64,000 bases of DNA from Thereva unica (taxonomy: Eukaryota > Arthropoda > Insecta > Diptera > Therevidae), in NCBI GenBank assembly GCA_949987705.1, contig OX465284.1:65519470-65583469 (forward strand), written 5' to 3'. Under the pieces are notes generated by a model that worked only from the letters and a program-made list of their open reading frames with translations, ran no database searches and was not told the DNA's origin. The position numbers were made by a program, and so were the translations under genes. Shown here in pieces: positions 32,786 to 43,250 of this stretch. Position 1 is the first letter of the stretch; each line of letters opens with the position of its first letter.

Positions 32786-33963
32786 TTATTCGCGATCATC
32801 AAGGCAGGATCTGGCATGAGTCTGTCTTGTATCGAAGCTGTACGAGTAACGTAGAGTACCGTTGTCAGCGAAGCTGAGAAGTGGGTTGGAGGGGATTGAA
32901 AGAAGGTCATTTATAAATATGAGAAATAGGGCCGGTGATAAAATTGACCCCTGGGGGACCCCTGCAGAGATCGGGTGGGTTGCGGATTTGACGCCATCCA
33001 ATACTACTTTGATTGAACGGCCAGAAAGGAAACTCTCAATCCACTTCTGTAGAAGTGAGTCAACTCCAATAGCTTTGAGTTTAGCTAACAGGGCTGGGTG
33101 CCAAACTCTATCGAAAGCCTTGGAGATATCCAGAGCAATCAGACTAGACTCACCGGATCCAAGCTCACCGGACTATGGCTGAGATGTTCTGTAAGACAGA
33201 CTAAAAGATAGCCAGTGGATCTTTTTTGTCGGAAGCCATACTGTCTGTCGTTTAAGAGTAGGTTGGATTCTAGATATCCCATAAGCTTTTTGTTGATTAT
33301 CGTCTCCATGGTTTTGGAGAGAATAGAAGTAATTGCTATTGGGCGGTAATTGGAGGGATCGCTGGAATCACCTTTTTTCGGTATGGGCTGAACATGGGCA
33401 AGTTTCCAAGAGTCGGGATAAACTCCGGAGAAATATGACAGGGAAAATAATTTGCGCAGAGGTTTAGCCAAAGGTGAGGCGCATTGTTTTAAGACGATAG
33501 GGGGTATATTATCGGGTCCAGTGGATTTGTTGGCATCGAGCTCTTTGAGGCACCCGTACACCTCTCGAGTCCTGAAAAAAACCCTGTCCATTGAATGGGC
33601 GTTACGCTCGGAAACAGGGGGTAACACATCATTTTCGAGTAAAGAAGAATTCGAAGCGAACATAGATGCTAATAAACTGGCCTTGGATTTTCTGTCTGTT
33701 ATTACCTTCTCATTGTGAATAAAGGAAGGGGTTGAAGTTGTAGTGAAATTCTTCTTGATGGAACTTACCAAGGACCAGAAGTTTTTGCTACCGGAGGTTG
33801 CATTTAGGAGTTTACTTCTCAATTTGTTGTCAAATAAGGTTTTGAGTTTCTTGATGGCGGTTTTACAAGAATTTCTTTGTTGTATATACTCTAAACGGAG
33901 CGATTCACTCGGGAAGCTCTTGTACGCTCGGAAGGCGGCTTCTTTAGTTTTGATTGCATTCAT
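32786..33963 (-). pseudogene. LINE reverse transcriptase
   Basis: Two frames, 33963-33139 and 33001-32786, with a broken link between. RT landmarks are [64 protein letters not shown] and FINDL. The catalytic box reads SFADNGT, with Asn in place of the second Asp of FADD, which should abolish catalysis. A frameshift near 33140 precedes the KAFD region. Confidence 0.9.
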
Positions 33964-34979
33964 ACACTCCCGATTAAACCATCTGTTTGCCTAGGCTTCA
34001 CAGATTTGGTAGAATGCGGAATGAACAAACGCATTCCTGCCTGTATGATCCTGGTGATACGGGTAGCGGCAGAGTTGGCGTTTCTATTCCGGAAACACAA
34101 ATTCCAGTATGTAGACTGGAAAAAATTAATAAGCCCCTGCCAATTGGCCTTCCCATAATGCCATACAGTTCTTCGAACTGGTTTGGGAGGGGTAGGAAAT
34201 TCGAATGGAAAGTTAGCGCTGATTAGGCAGTGGTCTGAATTGCCGAGAGGTGAATCAACTTCGACGGAGTAACGCGCTGGATGAGAAGTTAGAAAAAGAT
34301 CAAGGAGATATCTTCCTTGATCAGCAACATCAGGGACTCTTGTGGGATGATCCACAATTTCATGCAAGCTATTGATGTCTGCAAAGAGCTCGACGTCCTT
34401 GCCAGAAATACTGGTGCCATTTGAGTAAGTCAGCCATTTAACGTTGTGAACATTGAAAACACCCGCAACGATGATTTCACACTCAGGATTGGACGACAAA
34501 AATCCCGAGATTTGTTCGGAAATAGTCTCAAAAGATAAGGTGGAGGCTTCATTACTTATGTTAGGGCTTCTGTATAGGAAGCAGAAGAATATGACGTGGC
34601 TCTGGAAAATGATTTTAATCCATAGATAATTAAAATCTGAAGTCGTGCTTGAATATATTTTATAATAAGCCACGTCGTCCCTAACATAAAGGGCAATACC
34701 CCTATGGGGAGAGAGATTGTGCACTAAAGTGTACCCCGACACCTAGTAATAACCTAAATCATTATCGGGTGATATTTGGGTTTCACCAAGTGCGAAGATT
34801 GGGGGTATGTAATTAGATAAGTGGCACTCAACAAAAGAGAAATTCACATGAAGTCCACGAATGTTACAAAGGTCAATACCAAAACTTGACTTGTAACGGG
34901 ACTTTGGTTGCACGGGCTCAATCGTCACGTTCTCGGGAATATTTCCCGGCATTACATTTGCCGCAACCATCAGAGTCAA
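33960..34979 (-). pseudogene. LINE apurinic-type endonuclease domain
   Basis: Two frames meet at 34742. The upstream one carries the start of the domain (LCNIRGLHVNFSFVECHL and IFALGETQIS, with the catalytic Glu). The downstream one carries RGIALYVRDD, FCFLYRSPN, EIIVAGVFNVHN (usually GDFNAHN, so Gly-Asp is Gly-Val here) and SDHCLISANFPF with the catalytic His. The domain nicks target DNA in intact elements. Loss of the Asp and the frameshift make it inactive. Confidence 0.88.
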
Positions 34980-35070
34980 TAAAATTTATCCTCGTCCAAG
35001 TGTTATGCCCTCCATCGTCATGTGGTGTGCTAATCATGGTTGGATATATCAGCACAGCAGGAATAAAAAA

Positions 35071-35773
35071 GCAGGCTAAGGGTCGCAAGCACATTTCTAA
35101 TTTCTAATAAACTCGAACACATTTCTAATATCTAATAAATTACATTACCCTTTACCAACATCGCGAACTTTTCCAATCTTAGATCAGCACTTTTTGGCCG
35201 GGAATTGTTTTCCACGTCCTATATTTTCTGAAAAATAATTGGCCTTTTCGGTCAAGTCGAACGAGTCCTTTACGTTGATTAGTTTTGCTAATGTCTCCTA
35301 AAATCGTTCGAATTTCCAAATGAAGTCACGAATTCGACCACGCGCTCTGTTGCAACAAACGAAATACAAAGGAAATAATCTTTTGGTAACGTTCAATAAA
35401 AACTAATTATCCAAAAAAAATGTTGTACATTTACCACTATTATCGTTATTTGAACTACCTTCACTCAGGATTACTTGACCGCAGGATTGAACCGGTCCAA
35501 AGTATCAAAAAAATACCAAAAATAACTCGCATAAACGAGGACAGAACCGATCCACTTTTTATTGAAATAGGTGACGGTTGGGCACATGAAGAAGGAATAA
35601 TATATCCTGACGTCTGCACTTAGCTTAATATAACGGCGCAAATGGAAGGGGAAAAAGCGAAGCAAGCTACTAAAATTCTTTCAGAAATGTTAAATAAAAA
35701 AATGTTTTATAAAAAAAAATGCTTGAAGGAGGCATTTTTGATTTAACACTCTGCACGGCCCACCGGGAAACTC
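35071..35773. other. No gene recognised
   Basis: At its left edge ACATTTCTAAT-TCTAATAAA is present twice in tandem (about 35091-35145), next to the LINE's 5' truncation point. The rest is AT-rich without motifs. Confidence 0.4.
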
Positions 35774-36240
35774 CTGGTAGCCTCGGTAGCCTAGGGAGTA
35801 AGGGGTCTGGCTACTATCCCAGAGGTCCCGGGTTCGAATCCCGGCCAGCCCCACGGTCCTTCGCCTTGTCCACTTTCCCACCTACATAACTTTCCTTCTT
35901 TCTTCTTCCCTCTTTACATTCCTGATTCCTTCTGTCATAGCCTTCCTTAGCCCTTCCCCGCTTCACCAAAAAGCGCATGTCATCGGTTGGTTGATGAGAT
36001 TCAACTCGTTTCAGGAGGCATAACACTCCAGCGAGTTGTTTCTCGATGCCCCGATGACAAAGTCGCGACAGTAATGGTTGGGAGTAGGTGGACTGCAAAA
36101 TATCGCTGGTAGGTTGTGACAGTTCCTTTCTTCCCTGACTAGAGCTGCTGTTCGACATTGCACTCTATATGAAGAAAATAGATTGTCGACACAGTATAAA
36201 GGGCGTTTCCTGTGACTCTAGTCTTTCACATAAAAAAAAA
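35774..36240 (+). mobile_element. tRNA-derived SINE
   Basis: The head contains an A-box-like TAGCCTAGGGAGTAAGG (about 35788-35804) and a B-box GGTTCGAATCC (35831-35841) inside TCCCGGGTTCGAATCCCGG, the T-arm of a tRNA. The acceptor ends do not pair and the anticodon loop is irregular, so this is not a functional tRNA gene. A body of about 380 bp follows and ends in a run of nine A at about 36231-36239. Pol III would transcribe it from the internal promoter. The minus-strand frame of 114 codons (35814-36158) is its shadow. Confidence 0.8.
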
Positions 36241-38700
36241 GCTTGGTAGACCAGTCCAGCTCTGTATGCACAGCACATATGTATGTAGGTATCTTTATGA
36301 CTTTTTATAAAAAAAATTAATTTTAGGTCTACGTTTTGGTGACCTTAGTATGCCTACATCGCTCAAAAGTTACAAAATTCATTGTGAAAAGATATGCTTG
36401 TATTCTGTGGACGATTACTCGCGTCATCATCATGGTAAAAACTTCTACATGATGCCGGCACCAGTGATGTCCATATCTGAGCGAAATTTTTAGAGACAAT
36501 ATTTTCAACCCTACATTGACTTGACGAAATCAAATCACAATTTATAATTCGTAGAAATTGATAGTAAACTTATAAGGTGAACAAGTTGTTTTTTACAACT
36601 ATAACTAAATATAAAAAATAATGTACCGCCTGGTGCTGAACGTACTCACCGCGCCGCGCCCCCTATATACGCTACTGGATTGAAGTTGCCGATGGCTGTT
36701 TGCGAGAGAGTAACGAGGTGCTTGAGAGACGAGGAAAATATCATAGAGTTGAGGTCCTGCTCGCGTAAGGTGATCTGAAATCAGGATACGGGCATCTCGA
36801 AAATTTCAGACTCCTTACTTGAAACACTGGTGCCGTACAATTACAGTACAGGATCTGTAGAAGATCAACATTCATCGATCGAGTAACCCAATGAAATTCA
36901 TTTCTATGATAAAAAAATGTGCTAACGAGTAACGAGAGCAACGGTGATGGGTAGCCAAAAGAAATATGTTCAAGGCTACTTAATAGAAGTTTTTTCTTCT
37001 TTTTCCGCCTTTTTCTGTATTTGGAGGAGAATCATCAAAAGAACAAAATTGTAGAGCATAAAATTTCCTACAAATTTTGCCTTCTCTGTTTTTTTTTAAT
37101 TTTTGCATAATTTCGCCGCTAAAGGACGTTCTGTAAAACTTTGTTCCTTTTATGTTTTCACCAAAATGCATAGCACAATTTTTATCATAGAAATAATTTT
37201 TATTCGGTGACATTATTGGATCTTAGACGATAGTGCAATTCAGCCAATATGCATTATGAACTTTGAAATCTTCCGCAATAGTGATTTTTCATTCCGAGTT
37301 GGTCAAATTTGGTGATCCGTTCAGAAGGACATTCAAATGCTAAAGAAAAGGCTTCGTTTCTAATATTAGCAAATGGAATATGATATGCTTTAGTTATTTT
37401 AGAATGGAATGCCCCGCGTAACTATATTTGAGAAAAATCACTCCCAAATAATGTATATTTTATTCATCCTAAAAGACTTCGATGCTTTCGAAATTCATAT
37501 ACACGATCTGAAATTTTATTACCATACTAAGATAATGTCACAATATGGTAGTAAAAGTTCGTATACTGCATTATTCTCCTAGCAATATTTTGCACCCATT
37601 CGTAGCGTCTTGGGAGCCCTGCCCCTTTTGTTCCACTCGTACACCCATATTCCTACTTAAAATGTGTATAGAAGCACCTTCAAACGACCAATAAATTACT
37701 TCATAGCTGAAAATGGTGCTCAAGATGAACGAACAGAATCTATATGAAGGGTTTAAACTTTTATGTTGCCTGAGGTAAACAGCCACGACCAGAACATCCA
37801 CCCTCCACTTAATTTTTGTGGCGGTTTCACGAAAAACCAAATTCACCAAAAAGTAACGTACATACATGCACAAAATAATCGCTTACATTCGCATATTTTA
37901 ACAGAATCCATTTTATTATCGTTTTATGTGTTTATTACAGACTGCTTATGTCATACCCAACCATGTGAACACAACAACTGAAAAAGAATTTCAGAGTGCT
38001 TTTAAATGGCGTATATTGCAGTTGAAAATTTTAACTTGGTACGCTTTTAACTGCCATTGAAAATGTTACGAACAATTTTGATCCTTGCCATTAACGCAGT
38101 TTTAACGCATATTACGGCAATCTGTGCTATGCTTAATGAGGAGAAAATGACAACCAATTTCATTGTAATTAAAAGGAATAAAAAATCAACATTGTGTAAG
38201 CGTTTAAGTGAGCGGCAATGCGGAAGTGGTGGGTGACAGGGGCTGCAAAGGATAACATTGTTTTGTCTTTGTTGATTTGTAATTGAAATTGTAATGGGAC
38301 TCTGAATTGGCAAAAGCGCTGACAAAGTGAAAATCATGGTAGAATGCGTTGAAATGAAACTGATTGGTACTCATTCTAGCATAGCTATCAGATAACTATA
38401 CTAATGAAAATGAAGTAAACTTGAATGGATTAAGCGGATTGGCGCATTGCAGCTAAAATTTTCGACCAGGCACAGCTAAGTCTTAAAAATTTTAATCAGA
38501 AGCAGAGTCTGACCAAACTAATACTCGTTTTGCTGTTGAAATTCGACCACTCCGTTCCATGGAACTTTCGAATTCTGCTCACTCGTCTTCCTGGCGCAGC
38601 AGCTCTTTCGTGATGTTTATTTTAAGTGGTAACAAATTGCAAATCACATTCAGTATGTCGAGGGTGTACACAAAGCCATCGTCAAGGTACCTTTACATTA
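36241..38700. other. 2.5 kb without recognisable gene
   Basis: Frames of 60-100 codons occur by chance on both strands. A short motif CAGTAGCGTATATAGGGGGC (minus strand, about 36655-36675) recalls a GTAGCG...GGGGG end seen in arthropod repeats, but there is too little to name it. Confidence 0.4.
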
Positions 38701-38960
38701 TATCGAGGGTTTCCTACCAGAAGGGCGTATCCACAAAATCGCGATTTTGGACTTATAACTTTTTTTTTCTTACAGTCGTATATTTTTCGTGCCAGAAGGT
38801 CATCAAGTGAATAAAAGTATCCAAAACATAGGCCTAAAACCATTTATTTTCGATGATAAGCAATATGAAAAAAAAATGCACCGATTTTTGAAACGTTTTT
38901 ATTGACTCCTCTAAATCCATGTTTTGGTTGATACGCCCTTTTGGCAGGAAACCCTCGATA
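38701..38960. mobile_element. 260-bp MITE, ATCGAGGGTTTCC ends
   Basis: Inverted ends TATCGAGGGTTTCCTACCAG and TATCGAGGGTTTCCTGCCAA are followed by AAGGGCGTATC in both arms, about 35 bp with few mismatches. The ends begin at TA, so a TA duplication is possible but cannot be separated from the terminal repeat. Interior non-coding. Confidence 0.75.
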
Positions 38961-38975
38961 TGGTTTGTCGTATTA

Positions 38976-39100
38976 CTTTACTTCTTCTTCTTCTTTGATG
39001 AATCTACTACCGGCCTGGCTTGGTCTAAACGTGCTGGCCTACGCCATCCGTACTGCAGAAACTGGGTCTTCCTCGCTATCGCTCGCCATAGATCTTACCG
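38976..39100 (-). pseudogene. Probable LINE 3' end with (GAA)n tail
   Basis: The minus strand reads CCAAGCCAGGCCGGTAGTAG then ATTCATCAAAGAAGAAGAAG. GC-rich coding-like sequence ending in a GAAGAAG tail resembles the 3' ends of the LINE copies at 12700 and elsewhere. It directly abuts the MITE at 38701-38960. Only the last 100 bp or so is present, so the family is not certain. Confidence 0.4.
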
Positions 39101-39649
39101 ACTCACTTTACTGCCAAAGAAATACAATTACATAAAGATTTCTCAGTGTCCAAATTTGCTTTGAATGTTTGTTTTCACTACTCAAAATTAAGTGTGAGTA
39201 CCATGGAGACTATAACAAGGAGTATAAAAATAAAAATTTCGTTTAATGAATGATAGCGCTGCAGTCAAATGTATATTCAAAAAACATACATTCGAATTGA
39301 TAACCTCCTCTTTTTTGAAGTCGGTTAAAAACATGGCCGATTTTATTCATCTGGTTCATGCCCATTGGCAAAAACCTTTGTTGAAAAGTGATATATATAG
39401 TCCAGTGGATAGCGGTTTTTGGCTCCGAATTCTTTCGGACAGCACCGACGTGCAATTTGGACAGTAAGTAACTAGAAACTGAAGGCGAGGAAATATAGCA
39501 GTCAACCTTAAATTTTTTGTGCAGTTCACTTCGTTAACTCGTCTACAAACTTTGTGCCATTTTTTGGTGTTGTACTTTTTTAAATTGCATTTTTGCAGCA
39601 AAAGTACATTCGATAAGGTATTTTTATGTAGACAAATCTTGCAACTCGA

Positions 39650-40330
39650 GTGTCATTTTCGGCGGAAATTAATTCTTCTGTGGATTATTTCCGACAGCCG
39701 CACGTTTTTCCGACACCCACAGGAATAACCGCAGTTGCTTTTACATCCACAGAATATCAACTTCATTATATTCGTAGGACCAGGTGATTGTGTCATTCTT
39801 ATAGGGATCAGCTTATTGTTCTGGTTTTTCCAACCCCAATCTGTTGTATAACTGATGCTCTTCTCCAAACAATATATTTTCTATGTACTTGTATATAAAC
39901 CCGTTTAAGATATTGAGTGAGGTATGAGGAATAATTTTCCGATATACATACATTTTTTTCTTGCTTGGTAACTGCCCTTAAGTACATTTCGCACCTGAAC
40001 ATTTCTGCTGACTGAATCTCACTAAGCTTAAATTGGTCGGGGACATTCGGTTTTCTGAATGTAAGCTGTGCATTGTACATTCCTAGATATAAATGGCACC
40101 TGTGTCCCAAGTTTCCTGTACTGAAAGTCCAACTTTCAAGGGAGTTGCACCATGGGGTTCAAGGTCAAGAGACTTTTGGAATGTATTGAAAAATTTCACC
40201 TTGCTGACCCGTGTATTGCTGAGGCAGTATCACATCCGATAATTGCATCTTTGAAGAATATAATACTTCGAGCTTATTCGGGCGAGGTGGCTTTAACAAA
40301 AGAAGTCCAGCATTTGGTGGTGTTAAAGCA
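39650..40330 (-). pseudogene. Decayed gene with GCDT motif and cysteine-rich tail
   Basis: On the minus strand, in several frames, IIGCDTASAIHG (about 40202-40240) is followed by SLRVYIQV-like LKRVYIQVHRK (about 39890-39930). Then come DWGWKNQNNKLIPIRM and IMKLIFCGCKSNCGYSCGCRK (split over about 39690-39850). I recall many arthropod and cnidarian unnamed proteins with the same order: GCDTTS, then H.LRVYxQVxxW, WGW, P, then CxCxxxCxxxCxCRK. They appear repetitive and transposon-linked. Function is unknown. Frameshifts and stops show this copy is dead. Confidence 0.6.
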
Positions 40331-40439
40331 GTTAGTAATATTTTTTAGTTCTTTTAAACTATTTATTTTTATTTTATGTCTTCCGCCATTTTATGATGAC
40401 CGCCGTATTAGATCTTAAAGGACTCAACACAGTTTACTG

Positions 40440-40640
40440 CACTATACTCCTCATACGCTTTCATTTGATACCCATACCGAGGGTGTTGTAAAGAAAAAAG
40501 TAATCCGCCATTTTGTGTTAACCACCTTTTTGAATTTTGACGCCACACAGCTAATTGTATTGTACTTGTCACATACTTTCATTTGATACTCGAGAAACAC
40601 AATCACAAAACTCGCCCGCCGCCATCTTGGAACCTCCATC
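40440..40640. repeat. Two diverged copies of the 12.7-14.5 kb satellite unit
   Basis: The order CTTTCATTTGATACCCATAC, CGAGGGTGTTGTAAAGAAAA, GTAATCCGCCATTTTG and a partial second unit (ACTTTCATTTGATACTCGAG, GCCGCCATCTTGG) parallels the satellite unit CCTTTCATTTGATACCCATG / GTGAAGAAAATGGTAATCCG. Identity is clearly lower than within the satellite. Here the units lie inside the inverted-repeat element. Confidence 0.75.
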
Positions 40641-40935
40641 TTGATTTTTTACCAAATGGTCAGATTGCTTTGTCACGCGAACTATAGATACATAATGTGC
40701 ATAATCTGAAGTTGATCGGTTATATGGAAGCAGGTCAAAATCAAGTTGCAAGATTTGTCTACAAAAAAGTACCTTATAGAATACACTTTTACTGCAGCAA
40801 TGAAATTCCAAAAAAAGTACAACACCAATCATATAGCACACAGTTTCTAGGGGAGTTAACGAAGCAAAAAACCCCATCTCAATCCGAGTTATTGACCAAA
40901 AAATTTAAGATTTTGTGCTATATTTCCTTGCCTAA

Positions 40936-41719
40936 GAAGTAATATTCTGTTGATGTGTGCTCTTTCCGTGGGGGGACTGCCATCCCTTCTAGGGGTGGAA
41001 ATTGGCATGTTTTAATTTGTCAATAGCTTTTGTTTAACGCAACTTACATATTTGTTATTTGGTAAAAATATTGCTTCTTACTAGGTGAAAAAACGGTTTA
41101 ATTTTTGTTACGAAATATTGAACAGTTTCCTTGAAATTTCACTTTTTGTAAAAAAAGACGTTCTTCTAGAAACGCACGTCTTAGTCCGTGGATTATTTTA
41201 GAGCAATGTTCAAGAGCTTGAAATTTTCTTCAAAAATTCACGTACAAGTAAGAAAAAGTCTATTTAACAATTATTGTTAAATGGTCCCTATTCTCAACAA
41301 AAGACGTTTTTAGACGATATAAATGTTGGTTGGTTGTTGGCACGTGTGAAACTGACCAATGTTGTAGAAATCATCCAGCTGAATGTCATAAGGGCGTACC
41401 GTTAGCAACAATGGTGTCTGATATGTTCACTTAAGAATAAATAATTATGTAGGAAACCTAGATGGGCTTCCGAAATACGGAAAAATGCACGGATATCACT
41501 TAAACAGTTTTATTAAAAAGAATACAACATAAATTACTACGCATTAAACAATACAAAAACAAATTACCGCGCTTTACACACGTCTGTTCTTCGCCATTCC
41601 TAAACTCAACTGACTCAATCTTTGTCCTTTAACAATACAAATAAAATTATAAGAAGATAGTGCTCGAGCTTTCAATAAGGATTGCCAGATCGCAATTTTT
41701 TAGGAATCTCCGATCCTAC

Positions 41720-41721
<2 letters not shown>
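40936..41721. other. No gene recognised
   Basis: Ordinary AT-rich DNA. A small G-rich hairpin-like spot occurs near 40970-41000 (GTGGGGGGACTGCCATCCC). Confidence 0.4.

Positions 41722-41772
<51 letters not shown>
41722..41772. repeat. (TA)n microsatellite, left of Helitron
   Basis: About 25 TA dinucleotides, nearly uninterrupted. It marks the probable 5' junction of the Helitron. Confidence 0.9.
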
Positions 41773-41775
<3 letters not shown>

Positions 41776-43185
41776 GAATCATTCTTTTGTATGTAATCGA
41801 TGTTTGAAAAATTGGCTGTATGGCTGTATGAAATGACTGATTGAGTGTGGTTTATGTTAGAAGACCTCAACAGCAAGGTTCATGTATATAGTTTTCATGA
41901 TTATGTCTGTTGGTATTTTTGTAATGGCGCTTGAAAAAGAATTGTCGATATCCCTATTGGAAATTTTTTCTTCGCATTTAATTAATATGATTTGTACGTG
42001 AAATCGGTTTGTTTTATTAAATGAAATAAAAAAAAGTAAAATCGTTCTAAAAAAGTATTGTAGCAGCGATAGTGGTGTCAAATTATAAATGCATTAACCG
42101 AAACGTAACAGTAGTAACGTAAGAGTGCGTTTACATGTTACTCTCATTAGGCTGGCGTACACGGGTCAATATTTAACACTTGGTTAACCGGTTTGTTATC
42201 ATACTCTCGGCGTACATGGGTCTTGCTTCACTAAGATTAACTTATTGTCTTTAGATGGGATATCAACGGCAATGGCCGAGTAATCTTTCTTTATCTATAA
42301 GGCATTTGTGCATGTGTTAGTTTTTAAGCAAAAATTTTTGTTGAACAAGGTACAATACTTCCCTCTCTTGCTATTGACCCAATTTTTATGTTAAAATGGA
42401 CTTTCTTTAGTAGTTTTCGACAAAGGCATATGTGAAAAAGAACAAAAAATATCAAAGTTGGCGCAGCCGAGCGGTTACTTTAACAATTTTAATTAGGTTC
42501 CGCAAAGAAAATCGATACAGTTCGAAACGAACGTTGGAAAATGTTGATGCATTGTGTGTCGGAAAGCATATGTCCAATATCAATATGGTCGTCAGATTTG
42601 TTCATAACTTTTACTTGCAATCCACAATGGGATGGGACTGAATCATGATGCGTGTTAGAAATATTCAAAGCGGTATTCAAGAGCATTGATTTCTGAAAAT
42701 GTAATCGGGAACAATGGTTACCCAATGTATCTTTGTCGACCGACTAAGGTCAATGGCAAAGAGATAACTTGGAAGGTTACGATTGTGAAGCTGACAGTCG
42801 TTGGGTCGTACTCTATTCGCCATTATTGTCCAAGACGATCAATGCTCTCATAAATGTTGAATTTTGCAATTCCGTCGAATCAATCAAATTCATATTGAAA
42901 TATATAATGAAGGGGAGCGACATGGCTGTTTTTGGTGCTGCTAATGCAAATGCGATCGGAAAAATAACACAATATTAAATGGGACGTAATGTTAGCAATA
43001 ATCTAGCGGTATGGAAATTTCTTTCATTCGCCATTCATAAAAGATATGCAACTGTTGTTCATTTGTTTGGACATCTAGAAAATGACCAGCTTATATATTG
43101 TACAACGGATAATGCTGCGGAAAGAGCTGAATGGTAACCATCCACCGCATTGATGGGTGCAGCGAGGCGCAACGGGTTCCAGCTA

Positions 43186-43186
<1 letters not shown>
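41773..43186 (+). mobile_element. Internally deleted Helitron
   Basis: The 3' end reads GGGTGCAGCGAGGCGCAACG then GGTTCCAGCTAG and is followed by T, the CTAG|T terminus expected of Helitrons with GC-rich sequence just upstream. The interior holds collapsed pieces of the Rep/helicase gene. There is no target duplication, as expected for insertion between A and T. Both ends abut (TA)n tracts. The exact 5' end (normally TC) is hidden by the TA run. About 1.4 kb, far shorter than an autonomous copy. Confidence 0.8.
42590..43140 (+). pseudogene. Helitron Rep/helicase gene fragments
   Basis: Readable blocks in order: SSDLFITFTCNPQWDG (about 42590), then after an internal gap NVIGNNGYPMYLCRPTKVNG (about 42690), SRWVVLYSPLLSKTINALIN (about 42795), VEFCNSVESIKFILKYIMKG and, after a stop, LAVWKFLSFAIHKRYATVVH with NAAERAEW. 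All match the Helitron replication-initiator region. The HUH nuclease motif that should lie between the first two blocks is deleted, and the whole SF1 helicase is missing. Rolling-circle replication by this copy is impossible. Confidence 0.85.
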
Positions 43187-43247
<61 letters not shown>

Positions 43248-43250
43248 TTG
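43187..43250. repeat. (TA)n microsatellite, right of Helitron
   Basis: About 30 TA dinucleotides with a TGTA interruption, directly after the CTAG end. Confidence 0.9.

Larger units (their letters stand above)
31880..35070 (-). mobile_element. CR1/jockey-superfamily LINE, nearly full ORF2
   Basis: Read on the minus strand, an AP-type endonuclease is followed by reverse transcriptase and a C-terminal region, the ORF2 layout of jockey/CR1-type elements. The 5' end is cut near 35070 and no ORF1 with zinc knuckles is found. Four frames are needed to read it, so it is dead. The 3' untranslated part (TGACATGACGGACTAG) matches the fragment at 22480-22500. A stretch of A and AAAAAAAACTGG follows. 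Confidence 0.9.
39473..40935. mobile_element. Inverted-repeat element with decayed GCDT/Cys-rich gene
   Basis: The arms at about 39473-39651 and 40742-40935 are inverted and share GGAAATATAGCA, CTTAAATTTTTTG, CTTCGTTAACTC, GGTGTTGTACTTTTTT and GTAGACAAATCTTGCAACT, at perhaps 75-80 percent identity. Between them lie a degenerate minus-strand coding region (39650-40330) and two diverged copies of the satellite unit (40440-40640). No clean target duplication was found, so the outer edges are approximate. The family is unnamed to me. Confidence 0.6.

Noticed and set aside
35774..35855. Genuine tRNA gene
   Set aside because: A good B box and T-arm exist, but the acceptor stem does not pair, the anticodon loop is irregular and a long body with A tail follows, so it is a SINE head.
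35814..36158. 114-codon minus-strand frame rich in Lys and Arg
   Set aside because: It is the antisense of the SINE body.
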